DNA from: Acidobacteriota bacterium
GTDB taxonomy: Bacteria > Acidobacteriota > Thermoanaerobaculia > Multivoradales > JAGPDF01
Direction of reading: 5' to 3'
Assembly (NCBI GenBank): GCA_014584695.1
Contig: JACTMI010000032.1
Coordinates: forward strand, 41,265-105,264
DNA length: 64,000 nt
Below are positions 18,901 through 27,784 of the stretch, in pieces. Below the pieces are notes generated by a model, which was not told the DNA's origin, searched no databases, and worked only from the letters and a program-made list of their open reading frames with translations. Each line of letters starts with the position of its first letter. Position 1 is the stretch's first letter. The position numbers were made by a program, and so were the translations under genes.

Positions 18901-19173
18901 GACGCCGAGGTCGTCTACGACATCCTGTCGCGCGGCGGCGGCGCGCGCATCCACTCGATCCTGACGCTGGTCTACGACTGGGGGATGGACGGCTCCGACC
19001 ACGCGCCGACGCAGGGGATGCGCGAGGTGGTGGCGGAGGAGACGGCGAAGCTCGAGGCGGTCGAAGCCCGCTTGGCGGCGCTCAGAGCGCGGGAGCTGGC
19101 GCGGGTCGAAGAGCTGGCTCGCCAGGGGGGTCTGCCGAGGATCCTGCCGCCGCCGGCTCCGCCGGCGCGGTGA
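15916..19173 (+). CDS. secreted BNR/VPS10-domain (sortilin-like) protein
   Basis: A 1085-residue exported protein. Residues ~1-42 are a signal peptide ending FPSPALGAP. Residues ~65-800 form a beta-propeller with about ten Asp-box repeats (SEDGGRSF, STDAGKSW, SDDGGESW, TRDGGASW, SRDDGRSW). The C-terminal ~250 residues contain a FlgD-like or Ig-like strand region (APPGRYTLRLKVG) and helices. This is the common 'glycosyl hydrolase/VPS10' protein of Acidobacteriota and Bacteroidota, whose ligand or enzymatic role is unproven. ATG 15916 follows GAGGGAGCGAG; a GTG at 15901 is less likely. The last 92 bp overlap the convergent parA-like gene. Confidence 0.88.
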   Translation: MSRGWRAGWTRRVAVTVAGAMAAVGGAVSLFPSPALGAPAEPAGAVGGTATGAADEAEPWFGKLEFRSIGPAIGGRVSRVAGVAGDPLTWYAATAQGGVWKSEDGGRSFRPIFDDQPASSLGAIAVAPSDPNVVYVGAGEANIRGNVAAGNGIYKSTDAGKSWRQVWKSIGQIGTMAVHPTDPDVAFAAVLGSAFGPGPQRGVFRTEDGGISWRRVLFVDEQTGASDVAFDPANPRRLFAGTWQARRQPWGMTSGGPGGGLWFSGDGGESWTRVEHEGLPQPPWGKVGVQVAPSDSRRVYALIEAEEGGLFRSDDGGESWRRVNAHRALRQRAWYYSVLTIDPRNPDVVWFPQVHLLKTIDGGSTITSVPGLSHADHHDVWIDPAEPRRMISGHDGGVDLSVDGGKSWWAPKLPLAQFYNLDVDDREPYHVGGTIQDQGTASGPSNSLKAGGIALSEWTYVGGGEAGDFVYDERQPGVVYAGEYGGYLSHFDERTSQARMIGIYPTNPSGRAPSELRHRFQWTAPLATSPHDPRVLYHGGERLFRTLDRGESWSAISPDLTRNDRSKQQWSGGPITGDNTGVEVYGTIFSVAESPLAAGTIWAGTDDGRVHVTRDGGASWSEVTPPGMPEWGTVEGLELSRRAEGTAYVVVDAHRLDDYRPHLFRTRDGGRSWESLAKGLPQDVHLFAVREDPERPGLLFLGHEQGVSMSRDDGRSWQRLKLNLPTVAVVDLEVRHGDLILATRGRSIWILDDLTPLREWSDEVAARPLHLFAPRPAVRWRLGWSWGQAHEGLGANPPYGAVLSYHLAKAPEGPVILEVLDADGALVRRLDSAVPPVIQAEDDPDEPTPAPKAALQATAGLHRAVWDLRYEGARRLERAKIDLGSPHAGPLAPPGRYTLRLKVGEAVAETTVEVRPDRRSPVPVAEMRAAFDRMRELRDTISRVVDRIEEIRWLQPQLLDLARRLEGDAAAAELVELARRSAASLDELERELHNPDAEVVYDILSRGGGARIHSILTLVYDWGMDGSDHAPTQGMREVVAEETAKLEAVEARLAALRARELARVEELARQGGLPRILPPPAPPAR

Positions 19174-19930
19174 GGCCGGCGCGCTCGGCGAGCTCGACCG
19201 CCGCCAGTCGGTAGGCGTGGGCGCCGCGCGCCCGCGGATCCAGCTCGAAGATGGTGCGGCCCGCGCCCGGCGCCTCCGCCAGCCGCGCGTTGATCGGGAT
19301 CTCGGCGTCGAAGACCTGCAAGCCGAAGCGCAGGCGCAGCTCCGTGACGTGGATGAACGCGGCTCTCGTCCGGCGGTCGACCTGGGTCAGCAGCAGGCCG
19401 AAGCAGCGCGCCGGGCGGCCGAAGCGGGCGCGCAGGCGCTCCGCGACGTCAAGGGCGACGTCGACGCCGTCGAAAGCGAGCGGTTGCGGCGCGCACGGTA
19501 CGACGAAGCCATCGGCGGCCACCAGGGCGTTGGCGGCGAGCGTTCCGAGCGCCGGCGGGCAGTCGAGGAGGATCCAACCGTAAGTCGCGCTGATCGGCTG
19601 GAGGGCCGCGGCAAGCAGCGTTTCGCGGCCGCGCATCGGCGCGAAGTCGAGGTCGGCGTGGACGAGGTCGGCCGAGGCGGTGAGCAGGTCGAGACCGGGG
19701 GTCGAGGTGCCGCGGATCGCGGCGGCGGCCGGGACGCCGCGGAAGAGCACGTCGTGGACCGAGGGGGCGAGCGCGCCGCGCTCGATCCCCAGGCTGCGCG
19801 AGGCCGAGGCCTGCGGATCGAGGTCGACCACCAGCGCGCGACTGCCCCGCAATGCGAAGGCGCCGGCGAGCGACACCGCGGTGGTGGTCTTGCCGACGCC
19901 CCCTTTGCGACTGACGATCGCGACGATCAC
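19082..19930 (-). CDS. ParA/MinD-family ATPase (orphan)
   Basis: A 282-residue P-loop ATPase. The deviant Walker A motif KGGVGKTTT is at residues ~9-17 (both signature lysines present), Walker A' DLDPQASAS at ~37-45 and Walker B ILLDCPPALG near 120. Such proteins partition DNA, chemoreceptors or other cargo on nucleoid or membrane. There is no parB or cargo gene next to it, so the cargo is unknown. The start is GTG. The tail is Ala/Pro-rich and is encoded antisense to the end of the BNR gene. Confidence 0.88.
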   Translation of the reverse strand: MIVAIVSRKGGVGKTTTAVSLAGAFALRGSRALVVDLDPQASASRSLGIERGALAPSVHDVLFRGVPAAAAIRGTSTPGLDLLTASADLVHADLDFAPMRGRETLLAAALQPISATYGWILLDCPPALGTLAANALVAADGFVVPCAPQPLAFDGVDVALDVAERLRARFGRPARCFGLLLTQVDRRTRAAFIHVTELRLRFGLQVFDAEIPINARLAEAPGAGRTIFELDPRARGAHAYRLAAVELAERAGLTAPAEPAAAGSSADPPGEPALRPAPAPAL

Positions 19931-19986
19931 GGCGGTACGAGTCTATCCACTGCGTCGATCGCGCGCGCGGCCCCGCGCCCTGAAGC

Positions 19987-21054
19987 TCAACAGATGCGGG
20001 GCAGCTGCTCGCCCGACAGCAGGTCGACCACGCGCAGCCCGCCGATCGAGCTGCGCAGCGTCACCGCGCCCGGGTGGTCGGCGACCACTTCGCCCAGGGC
20101 CACCGCGCCGCGGCCGAGCTCGTGGCCGCGCCAGAGGTCGAGCGCCTCCTCGGCAGTTTCGCGCGCCACCAGGGCGAGTGCCCGGCCCTCGTTGGCGACG
20201 TAGAGCGGGTCGAGACCCAGGATCTCGCAGGCGCCACGCACGCTCTCCTCGATCGGGATCCGGGTCTCCTCGATCCGGATGCCGACGCCGGCGGCGCCGG
20301 CGATCTCGTGCAGCGCCGAAGCGACGCCGCCGCGGGTCGGGTCGCGCAGGACGTGGACGCGGTCGCCGAACCGTTCGAGCAGGCGGGCGACCAAGTCGTG
20401 GAGCGGCGCCGAGTCGGAGACGATCGGGCCGTCGAGCTCGAGCCCTTCGCGCACCGACAGGATGGCGACGCCGTGCGCGGCGATCGGGCCGGAGAGCAGC
20501 ACTACGTCGCCCGGTCGGGCGCGCGTCGGCGCGATCTCGACTCCCTGCGGCACCACGCCGATGCCGGCGGTGTTGACGTAGAGCCCGTCGCCCTTGCCGC
20601 GGTCGACCACCTTGGTGTCGCCGGTCGCGACCGGCACGCCGACCCGCGCCGCGGCGTCGCGCATCGAGCCGATGAGCGCGCGCAGGGTCGCCATCGGGAA
20701 CCCCTCCTCGAGGATCAGGCCGCAGGAGAGCGCGAGCGGACGGGCGCCGCACATCGCGAGGTCGTTGACCGTGCCGTGGACGGCGAGCGAGCCGATGTCG
20801 CCGCCCGGGAAGACCAGCGGGCGGACGACGTAGGAGTCGGTGGTGAAGGCGAGGCGGCCGGCCGGCAGATCGAGCACCGCGCCGTCGTGCAGGGTCGCGA
20901 GCAGCGGGTTGTCGAAGGCCGGCGCCAGCAGCTCGGCGATCAGGCGCTGGGTGAGCCGACCGCCACCACCGTGCGCGAGCTGGACCGCCGGGTAGTCGGC
21001 GAGCGGCAACGGGCAGGCCGCTCCGAAAGCCGGGTCGCCGCGCTCGTCGCTCAT
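19987..21054 (-). CDS. hypE: hydrogenase maturation protein HypE
   Basis: 355 residues, AIR-synthase-like. HypE dehydrates the S-carboxamide on its C-terminal Cys to a thiocyanate, donating CN to the Ni-Fe centre. The C-terminus PRIC supplies that Cys (C355). Other family features are [12 protein letters not shown] near the N-terminus, [13 protein letters not shown] and [17 protein letters not shown]. Length is typical. The ATG overlaps the hypD stop (ATGA). It is the last gene of hypF-hypC-hypD-hypE, serving the Hyb hydrogenase encoded at 43-49 kb. Confidence 0.96.
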   Translation of the reverse strand: MSDERGDPAFGAACPLPLADYPAVQLAHGGGGRLTQRLIAELLAPAFDNPLLATLHDGAVLDLPAGRLAFTTDSYVVRPLVFPGGDIGSLAVHGTVNDLAMCGARPLALSCGLILEEGFPMATLRALIGSMRDAAARVGVPVATGDTKVVDRGKGDGLYVNTAGIGVVPQGVEIAPTRARPGDVVLLSGPIAAHGVAILSVREGLELDGPIVSDSAPLHDLVARLLERFGDRVHVLRDPTRGGVASALHEIAGAAGVGIRIEETRIPIEESVRGACEILGLDPLYVANEGRALALVARETAEEALDLWRGHELGRGAVALGEVVADHPGAVTLRSSIGGLRVVDLLSGEQLPRIC

Positions 21055-22151
21055 CGCCGGGTCTCCTCCAGCCGGCCGTAGCGGTAGTAGGCCGCGCAGG
21101 CCCCTTCGTTCGACACCATGGGCGCGCCGAGCGGTCGCTCGGGCGTGCACTGCCGCCCGAAGGCCGTGCACTCGTGCGGCTTCCTGCGCCCGCGCAGCAC
21201 GTCGCCGGCGATGCACAGCGGCGACTCCTCGGCGGTGAGCGCGCCGACCTCGAAGCGCCGCTCGGCGTCGAAGGCGCGCCACTCGGGCCGCAGCGCCAGG
21301 CCGCTCGCCGGAATCGTGCCGATGCCGCGCCACTTGCGGTCGCAGACCTCGAACACCTCGGCGACCCGCGCCTGGGCGGGGAGGCTGCCGTCGCGGGTCA
21401 CCGCGCGCACGTACTGGTTCTCGACGCCGTGGCGCCCCTGCTCGAGCGCGCACACCGTGCGGTGGATCCCCTCGAGCAGGTCGAGCGGCTCGAAGCCGGT
21501 GACGGTGATCGGAATCCGGTGCCGCTCGGCGATCGGCTCGTACTCGCGGTAGCCCATCACCGCGCAGACGTGGCCGGCGGCGAGAAAACCCTGGACGCGG
21601 TTGTCGGGCGAGGCGAGGATCGCCTCCATCGCCGGCGGCACCAGGACGTGGGAGCAGAGGATCGAGAAGTTGTCGAGACCGAGCTGGCGCGCCTGCCAGA
21701 CCGCCATCGCGTTGGCCGGGGCGGTGGTCTCGAAGCCGACGGCGAAGAAGACCACCTGGCGCTCGGGGTGCTTCTGGGCGAGCTTCACCGCGTCGAGCGG
21801 CGAGTAGACCATGCGGACGTCGCCGCCGTCGGCCTTGACCGCCAGCAGGTCGGTGGTGCTGCCGGGCACGCGCAGCATGTCGCCGAACGAGGTGAAGATC
21901 ACCTCGGGCAACCGGGCGATGGCGAGCGCGCGGTCGATCAGCTCGAGCGGCGTGACGCACACCGGACAGCCGGGGCCGTGGATCAGCGAGATCGTCTCGG
22001 GCAGCAGGCGGTCGATGCCCGAGCGGATCAGCGTGTGGGTCTGGCCGCCGCAGACCTCCATCAGGCTCCAGGGGTGGACGGCGTCACGGCGGATCGCGGC
22101 GAGCAGCCGCGCCGCCTCCTCGCCGCCCCGGTACTCGTCGACGAAGCGCAC
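21051..22151 (-). CDS. hypD: hydrogenase maturation protein HypD
   Basis: 366 residues from a GTG (22151) just after the hypC stop, with GGGAGG upstream. HypD holds a [4Fe-4S] cluster and, with HypC, is the scaffold on which Fe(CN)2CO is built. Conserved motifs are [27 protein letters not shown] and the late CGDVLRG-like segment, here [15 protein letters not shown]. The product ends EETRR. It overlaps hypE and follows hypC by 4 bp. Confidence 0.96.
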   Translation of the reverse strand: MRFVDEYRGGEEAARLLAAIRRDAVHPWSLMEVCGGQTHTLIRSGIDRLLPETISLIHGPGCPVCVTPLELIDRALAIARLPEVIFTSFGDMLRVPGSTTDLLAVKADGGDVRMVYSPLDAVKLAQKHPERQVVFFAVGFETTAPANAMAVWQARQLGLDNFSILCSHVLVPPAMEAILASPDNRVQGFLAAGHVCAVMGYREYEPIAERHRIPITVTGFEPLDLLEGIHRTVCALEQGRHGVENQYVRAVTRDGSLPAQARVAEVFEVCDRKWRGIGTIPASGLALRPEWRAFDAERRFEVGALTAEESPLCIAGDVLRGRRKPHECTAFGRQCTPERPLGAPMVSNEGACAAYYRYGRLEETRR

Positions 22152-22155
22152 CGCC

Positions 22156-22440
22156 TCAGCCCTCCCGGTCCGACCGCGGCGAGGCGGGCGGCTCCACCTG
22201 GTCGAGGCCCTCGAGATCACCGATCTCCTCGAGGTAGGCGAAGACCTGCTTCGCCTCCTCCTCGTCGATGGTCGAGATCGAGAAGCCGACGTGGACGACC
22301 ACGTAGTCGCCGACCGCGACCTCGGGCGTGTAGGCGAAGCAGACCTCCTTGACCACGCCGCCGAAGCTGACCTTGCCGGTCGGAATGCCGAGCGCGTTCG
22401 GCACGACTTCGATCACCTGTCCGGGGACTCCGAGGCACAT
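22156..22440 (-). CDS. hypC: hydrogenase maturation chaperone HypC
   Basis: 94 residues. The N-terminal [11 protein letters not shown] contains the essential Cys2 that binds the Fe(CN)2CO unit, and [14 protein letters not shown] is the conserved helix. HypC shuttles between HypD and the hydrogenase large subunit precursor. It lies 14 bp after hypF and 4 bp before hypD in one operon. The C-terminal Pro/Arg-rich tail is a little longer than usual. Confidence 0.96.
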   Translation of the reverse strand: MCLGVPGQVIEVVPNALGIPTGKVSFGGVVKEVCFAYTPEVAVGDYVVVHVGFSISTIDEEEAKQVFAYLEEIGDLEGLDQVEPPASPRSDREG

Positions 22441-22454
22441 GGCGGTCTCCCTGG

Positions 22455-24827
22455 CTAGCGGGCGTGGCGGGCGGCCGCGACCGCGATCTGACCCAGCGCA
22501 ATGCCGCCGTCGTTGGCGGGCACGTCGCGGTGGAGGAGCACTTCGAAGCCGGCGGCGCGGAGCCGGCCCGCGCTCTCGAGAACGAGGCGGCGATTCTGGA
22601 AGCAGCCGCCGGTCAGGGCGACCCGGGGAGCGGCGACGGCGCGCGCGACGGCGAGGACGGCCTCGGACATGGCGGCGTGGAACCTCGCCGCGACCGTACC
22701 ACGCGGAGCGCCGCGGGCGAGGTCGGCCAGCAGCGCGACGATCAGCGGCCGCCAGTCGAGCTCGAGCAGCGTCGGCGCCGCCTCCTGGCCGGGCGCGAGG
22801 CCCGCGGGCGCCGGCGCCTCGACGGCGGGCAGCGGATAGGGGCGCGCGCCGTCGCCGTTGGCGAGCGCCTCGAGCGCCATCGCCGCCTCGCCTTCGAAGC
22901 TGGCACGCGGGCAGAGACCGGCCAGCGCCGCGACGCCGTCGAAGAGCCGGCCGGCCGAGGAGGTCCAGGGGGAGCGCAGGCCGTCATCGAGCAGCCGGCC
23001 GAGCAGGCGCCGCTCGGCGGCGGTGAAATCGTCGAGCGGCGGCAGCGTCGAGTCGGCGAGCGCTTCGGGACCGACGACCTGATGGAGCAGGGAGAGCGCG
23101 ATCCGGCGCGGCTCGCGCACCGCCACCTCGCCACCGGGGAGCCGGAAGGGGCGCAGGCGGGCGACGCGGCGGAAGGAGCGGGCGTCGCCCCACAGGAGCT
23201 CGCCCCCCCAGACCGTGCCGTCGGGCCCCCAGCCGGTGCCGTCGAAAGTCGCCGCCAGCGCGGGGCCTTCGATCTGGCGCTCGGCGAGCAGCGAGGCCAG
23301 GTGGGCGTGGTGGTGCTGCACGGCGATCCGTTCGAGCCCGGCGGGGGGGAATCCGGCGCGCTCGAGCAGCCCCCCTTGGGCCGCGACCGCGCCCTCGGCC
23401 CAGCGGGTCGAAACGTAGTCGGGGTGGAGGTCGTGGACGATCGCCGCCGGCCGCGCCTCGTAGAGGCGGAGGAAGTCGGCGATCACCCGCTCGAAAGCGG
23501 CCCGCGCTTCGGGCGTCTCGAGGTCCCCCAGGTGCTGCGACACGAAGACCTGGCGCCCGAGCGACAGCGCCACCGCGCACTTCTGGTGGGCGCCGACGGC
23601 GAGCAGCGTCGGCGCCGGATCGCGCAGCAGCACCGGCAGCGGCGCGTAGCCGCGCGCGCGGCGCAGCAGCTGCGGCGTGCTGTCGAGCACCCAGGCGAGG
23701 CTGTCGTCGACGTGGCGCACGATCGGGCGGTCGTGGGCGAGGAAGAGGTCGGCAACACCGCCCAGGCGGGCGAGCGCCTCGTCGTCGTCGATGGCGATCG
23801 GCTCGTCGGCGAGGTTGCCCGAAGTCGCGACCACCGGAAAGTCGAGGCGGGCGAGCAGCAGGTGATGGAGCGGCGTGGTCGGCAGCAGGACGCCGATGCG
23901 CGGCGCGCCGGGCGCGATCGAGGGCGCGAGCGGCGAGCGCGGGCGGCGCTCGAGCAGCACGATCGGCGCGGCGGCGGAAGCGAGCAGCCGCGCGTCGTCG
24001 GGGCTCACCTCGACGAGGTCGGCGGCGGCCGCGATGTCGCGCGCCATCACCGCCAGCGGCTTGGCCGGCCGGCGCTTGAGCTCGCGCAGGCGCGCCACCG
24101 CCGGCTCGCAGCGGGCGTCGACCAGGAGCTGGTAGCCGCCGATCCCCTTGAGCGCCAGGATCCGGCCGTCGCGCAGCGCTTCGGCGGCCCGCGCCAGCGC
24201 CGCCGCGCCGCGCGCGCGCGCTTCGCCGTCGGGGGTCAGCAGCCGCAGCTCGGGCCCGCAGGAGGGACAGGCGTTGGGCTGGGCGTGGAAGCGGCGGTCC
24301 TCCGGGCTCTCGTACTCGCGCTGGCACTCGGGGCACATGGTGAAGCCGCGCATCGTCGTCCGCGGACGGTCGTACGGGAGCTCCTCGAGGATCGAGAATC
24401 GGGGGCCGCAGTGGGTGCAGTTGGTGAACGGATAGCCGGCGCGCCGGTCGGCCGCCGAGAAGACCTCCTGGCGACAGTCGTCGCAGACGGCGAGATCGGG
24501 GAGGATGACCGCGCTCTTGGCGACCGCCGCCTCGCCGCGCGGCTCCTCGCTCGCTACGATGCGGAAGCCGCGCGTGCCCGCGGCCGGCAGCCAGAGCTCG
24601 GCGATCGACTGCACGACGGCCGGCGCCGGCCGCTCGGCGGCGATCCGGGTGCGGAACTGTTCGACGCCCGGCCGCAGCCCCTCGACTTCGAGGTCGACCC
24701 CCCGCGCGTCGTTGCGGACCCAGCCGGCGAGCCCCAGCTCACCGGCCAGGCGGTAGACGAACGGCCGGAAACCGACACCCTGGACGGCGCCGCGGATCTC
24801 GAGGCGGAGGCGGGCGAGCTCGGTCAT
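22455..24827 (-). CDS. hypF: carbamoyltransferase HypF
   Basis: 790 residues. HypF makes carbamoyl-AMP from carbamoyl phosphate and passes the group to HypE. Domains in order are acylphosphatase (~1-90, RGAVQGVGFRPFVYRLA), two zinc fingers (CDDCRQEVF, CTHCGPRFS, CPECQREYE, CPSCGPELR), a YrdC-like domain (~205-390) and a Kae1/HSP70-like domain with HHHAHLASLLAE and TGGCFQNRRL. Start at ATG 24827 gives the usual length. First gene of the hypFCDE operon; a divergent membrane-protein gene lies 99 bp away. Confidence 0.95.
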   Translation of the reverse strand: MTELARLRLEIRGAVQGVGFRPFVYRLAGELGLAGWVRNDARGVDLEVEGLRPGVEQFRTRIAAERPAPAVVQSIAELWLPAAGTRGFRIVASEEPRGEAAVAKSAVILPDLAVCDDCRQEVFSAADRRAGYPFTNCTHCGPRFSILEELPYDRPRTTMRGFTMCPECQREYESPEDRRFHAQPNACPSCGPELRLLTPDGEARARGAAALARAAEALRDGRILALKGIGGYQLLVDARCEPAVARLRELKRRPAKPLAVMARDIAAAADLVEVSPDDARLLASAAAPIVLLERRPRSPLAPSIAPGAPRIGVLLPTTPLHHLLLARLDFPVVATSGNLADEPIAIDDDEALARLGGVADLFLAHDRPIVRHVDDSLAWVLDSTPQLLRRARGYAPLPVLLRDPAPTLLAVGAHQKCAVALSLGRQVFVSQHLGDLETPEARAAFERVIADFLRLYEARPAAIVHDLHPDYVSTRWAEGAVAAQGGLLERAGFPPAGLERIAVQHHHAHLASLLAERQIEGPALAATFDGTGWGPDGTVWGGELLWGDARSFRRVARLRPFRLPGGEVAVREPRRIALSLLHQVVGPEALADSTLPPLDDFTAAERRLLGRLLDDGLRSPWTSSAGRLFDGVAALAGLCPRASFEGEAAMALEALANGDGARPYPLPAVEAPAPAGLAPGQEAAPTLLELDWRPLIVALLADLARGAPRGTVAARFHAAMSEAVLAVARAVAAPRVALTGGCFQNRRLVLESAGRLRAAGFEVLLHRDVPANDGGIALGQIAVAAARHAR

Positions 24828-24926
24828 GGTTCCGTCCCGGATTCTGTCTCCGCAGGGCCGCGACCGCCCCACCCGCGTGGGCGGCGGCGCGGCCGCCGCG
24901 CCGCGGCAAGATGACGGCGTCGGATC

Positions 24927-25310
24927 ATGTCCGTTCCGCGCGCGCGCGCGCACCTCCAGGCCTTCGTGGCGCTCGTCGCCCTGCACAGCGTGGGCGTCGG
25001 TACGATGCTGATCGGCGCGCCGGCGTGGGTCGTCGATTTCGGCGGCTTCGCCACCGCCGGCGACCCGTTCTTTCTGCGCCAGGCCGGCGCCTTCCATTTC
25101 GTGGTCGCGCTCGGGTACTGGGGCGAGCTGCGCAGCTATGGCGGGGTTCGCCTGCTGATTGCCACCAAGGCGATCGCCTTCGCCTTCCTGCTCGGCGCCT
25201 GGCTCGACGGCGAGCCCGCCTGGGTCGTCCCGCTCTCGGGCCTCGCCGACGGCGCCATGGGGCTGATCGCCTGGTGGCTGCACCGGCGCGCGCGCCTGGC
25301 GGCGGCCTAG
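24927..25310 (+). CDS. small integral membrane protein
   Basis: 127 residues with four predicted membrane segments (about 9-33, 47-62, 72-91, 99-117) and short loops, ending LHRRARLAAA. It resembles short four-helix membrane proteins of unknown role. Codon use matches its neighbours. No clear ribosome site precedes the ATG at 24927. It is divergent from hypF and its last 4 bp overlap the end of apbE. Confidence 0.65.
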   Translation: MSVPRARAHLQAFVALVALHSVGVGTMLIGAPAWVVDFGGFATAGDPFFLRQAGAFHFVVALGYWGELRSYGGVRLLIATKAIAFAFLLGAWLDGEPAWVVPLSGLADGAMGLIAWWLHRRARLAAA

Positions 25311-26371
25311 CGGTCGAAGTCGCGGTCGTCGCGGCGCGGCGGGCGGAGGAGCTCGTAGCGGCCGGCGAGGGCCGGCGTGGTGAAGACCTCGCCCTGGTCG
25401 TCGACCACCATCGCCTGCGCGCCGAGCGCCTCGGCGACTTCCAGGCCGCGCTCGCGGCCGAGCACCAGGACGGCGGTCGACAGGGCATCGGCCAGGGTGG
25501 CGTCGCGGTGGAGCACGGTCGCGCTTCGCAGCCCACGGGCCGGCCAGCCGGTGCGCGGGTCGAGGACGTGGTGGTAGCGGACGCCGTCGACGACGAAGTA
25601 GTTCTCGTTGTCGGCGGAGGTCGACAGCGACGCGTCGGCGATCTCGAAGCGGGCGAAGATCTCGTCGGGCGCGCCGCGCGGGTCGCGCACGCCGATCCGC
25701 CACGGACGCCGGCCGCGGGCGCCGCGCGCCACCACCTGGCCGCCGCCGGTGAGCAAGAAGTCGAGGCAGCCGCGGCCGGAGAGCAGCTCGGCGCACTGAT
25801 CGAGCGCGAAGCCCTTGCCGATGCCGCCGAGGCCGATCTTCATGCCGGTCTCCGGCAGACGGATCGTGGTCGCCCCGGGATCGAGCACGACGCGGCGGAA
25901 GTCGACCAGCCGCCGCCGCGCCTCGATCGTCGCCGGCTCCGGCACGGCGGGGGATTCGGCGCGGAAGTCCCACGTCCCCCACAGGGCGGCCCAGGTGACG
26001 TCGAAGGCGCCGTCGGTCGCGCGGCCGATTTCGAGCGCGCGCTCGACCAGGGCGTAGAGCTCCGGCGGCACCGCGACCGGCTCGGCGCCGGCGGCGCGGT
26101 TGACCGCCGACAGCGGCGTGCCCTCGCGCCACTCCGACAGCTCCTGGTCGAGCTCGCGGAAGCGGGCGAAGCAGGCCTCGGCGGCCTCCCGGGCGCCGGC
26201 GCGATCGGGCAGCGTGACCTGCCAGAGCGTGGCCATCGCCTCGCCGGTGAAGCTGGTGAAGCGCGGCTTGGTGGCGCGCAGGATGGCGAGCGCCACGACC
26301 CCCGCGACCAGCGCGAGGGCCAGGGCGAGGCGGAGACGATCGAGGTTGCGGGCGCGCCGCGATTCAGCCAC
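25307..26371 (-). CDS. apbE: FAD:protein FMN transferase ApbE
   Basis: 354 residues with an N-terminal membrane anchor or signal (LALALALVAGVVALAIL). ApbE uses FAD to attach FMN through a phosphoester bond to Thr of RnfG and RnfD. Family features are ELDQELSEW, DVTWAALW, DLGGIGKGFALDQ-like KIGLGGIGKGFALD, and the metal and active-site region HHVLDPRTGWPARG with DALSTAVLVLG. It is the last gene of the kor-rnf operon, overlapping the Cys-rich membrane protein, so its targets are almost certainly the Rnf flavoproteins just upstream. Confidence 0.93.
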   Translation of the reverse strand: MAESRRARNLDRLRLALALALVAGVVALAILRATKPRFTSFTGEAMATLWQVTLPDRAGAREAAEACFARFRELDQELSEWREGTPLSAVNRAAGAEPVAVPPELYALVERALEIGRATDGAFDVTWAALWGTWDFRAESPAVPEPATIEARRRLVDFRRVVLDPGATTIRLPETGMKIGLGGIGKGFALDQCAELLSGRGCLDFLLTGGGQVVARGARGRRPWRIGVRDPRGAPDEIFARFEIADASLSTSADNENYFVVDGVRYHHVLDPRTGWPARGLRSATVLHRDATLADALSTAVLVLGRERGLEVAEALGAQAMVVDDQGEVFTTPALAGRYELLRPPRRDDRDFDR

Positions 26372-26564
26372 GAGGCGGATTCTGACAGCTCGCGCAGCCG
26401 CCGGGCGCCTCCCGCCCCTCGCCTTCGCAGAGGCCGTCGCAGCCCCGCCGCAGGCCGGGATTGCCCGGGTCGCGGCGGGCGATCCAGAGCTGCAGGGCGC
26501 CGAACCCGAGGCAGGCGGCGGCCAGCGCGAGGATGGCGACGAGATCGACCGCGAGGGAATCCAC
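26364..26564 (-). CDS. small Cys-rich membrane protein (NqrM-like)
   Basis: 66 residues from a GTG (26564). One membrane segment (~residues 5-29) is followed by four Cys (RGCDGLCEGEG, GGCASC). This layout, and its place between rnfA and apbE, recall NqrM (DUF539), a small Cys protein needed to mature the Fe centre of Na+-NQR and its Rnf cousins. The two Cys pairs could bind iron for the RnfA/RnfE membrane Fe-S site. The family assignment is an inference from size, topology and context. Confidence 0.6.
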   Translation of the reverse strand: MDSLAVDLVAILALAAACLGFGALQLWIARRDPGNPGLRRGCDGLCEGEGREAPGGCASCQNPPRG

Positions 26565-26570
26565 CGCCGC

Positions 26571-27152
26571 TCAGCTCCCGCCGAACAGGCCGGCGAAGCC
26601 CATGAAGGCGAGCGACAGGACGCCGGCGATCAGGAAGCTCATCGCCGTGCCGCGCAGCAGCGCCGGCACGTTCGACAGCTCGGCCTCCTCGCGCAGGCCG
26701 GCCATCAGCACCAGCGCGAGGGTGACGCCCAGACCGGCGCCGGCGGCGAACACCAGGCCCTGGAGCAGGCCGTAGCCGCGGCTGGTCTGGAATAGGGCGA
26801 GCGCCATGATGGCGCAGTTGGTGGTGATCAACGGCAGGAAGATGCCGAGCGCCCGGAAGAGCGCGGGCGAGGCCTTCTTGATCACCATCTCGACGAACTG
26901 CACCGTGCTCGCGATCACCAGGATGTAGGCGATCAGCATCAGGTAGGGGGCGTGGATCAGCACGTAGGTGTGGAGCGCCCAGGCGGCGAGCGAAGTGATC
27001 AGCATCACGAACGTGTTGGCCATGCCCAGCCGGAAGGCCGTCTGCAGGCGCCCCGAAACGCCGAAGAAGGGGCACAGGCCGAGGAAGTAGCTCAGCGTGA
27101 AGTTGTTGACCAGCAGCGCGCTGACGAAGATGCCGAGCAGGGCGGCGCTCAT
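26571..27152 (-). CDS. rnfA: Rnf electron transport complex subunit A
   Basis: 193 residues, six membrane helices. RnfA and RnfE together hold a membrane-embedded Fe-S cluster on electron transfer from cytoplasm to the outer flavins. Characteristic stretches are LLVNNFTLSYFLGLCPFFGV, with the ligand Cys, and LPLITTNCAIMALAL with the second. ATGA overlap with rnfE. Length is exactly that of the family. Confidence 0.95.
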   Translation of the reverse strand: MSAALLGIFVSALLVNNFTLSYFLGLCPFFGVSGRLQTAFRLGMANTFVMLITSLAAWALHTYVLIHAPYLMLIAYILVIASTVQFVEMVIKKASPALFRALGIFLPLITTNCAIMALALFQTSRGYGLLQGLVFAAGAGLGVTLALVLMAGLREEAELSNVPALLRGTAMSFLIAGVLSLAFMGFAGLFGGS

Positions 27153-27784
27153 CGCCGTTCCTCCGCGGCGGCCGCCCGCTCGCGCGCCGCCGCCCGGCGG
27201 GCGAACAGGAGCAGCAGCACGCCCACCACCAGGAAGCCGCCAGGCGGCAGGATCATCACCACCCAGGGCTCGAAGCGGGGGCCGAAGAGGGCGAAGCCGA
27301 ACAGCGCGCCGCTGCCGAGCACCTCGCGCACGCCGCCGATCAGGATCAGCGCGCCGGCGAAGCCGGCCCCCATGCCGAGCGCGTCGCCGAGCGCCGCCGG
27401 GACCGGGTGGCGCGAAGCGAAGGCCTCGGCGCGGCCGAGGATCAGGCAGTTGACGACGATCAGCGCGATGAAAGCGCCCATCTCGCGGTGGATCGCCGGC
27501 GCCAGCGCCTGGAGCGAGAAGTCGGCGACGGTGACGAACGTGGCGATCACCACGATGTAGGTCGAGATCCGGACCTGCGAGGGGATCAGCCGGCGCAGCG
27601 CCGAGACCAGCAGGCTCGACATGAACAGCACGAACGTGGTGGCGAGCCCCATGGCCAGGCCGTTGATGGCGGAGTTGGTCACGGCGAGGGCCGGGCAGAG
27701 GCCGAGCGCCTTGACGAAGACGGGGTTCTCGGCGAACAGGCCCTTGGCGATCTCGCCGCGGAAGCCGGCGTCGCGGCCGTTCAT
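27149..27784 (-). CDS. rnfE: Rnf electron transport complex subunit E
   Basis: 211 residues, six membrane helices, paralogous to RnfA but inverted in topology. Conserved GLCPALAVTNSAING and ALIVVNCLILGRAEAFA hold the two Cys for the membrane Fe-S site. It overlaps rnfG and rnfA by 4 bp each. The C-terminus is a basic, Ala-rich tail (ARRAAARERAAA). Confidence 0.95.
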   Translation of the reverse strand: MNGRDAGFRGEIAKGLFAENPVFVKALGLCPALAVTNSAINGLAMGLATTFVLFMSSLLVSALRRLIPSQVRISTYIVVIATFVTVADFSLQALAPAIHREMGAFIALIVVNCLILGRAEAFASRHPVPAALGDALGMGAGFAGALILIGGVREVLGSGALFGFALFGPRFEPWVVMILPPGGFLVVGVLLLLFARRAAARERAAAAEERR

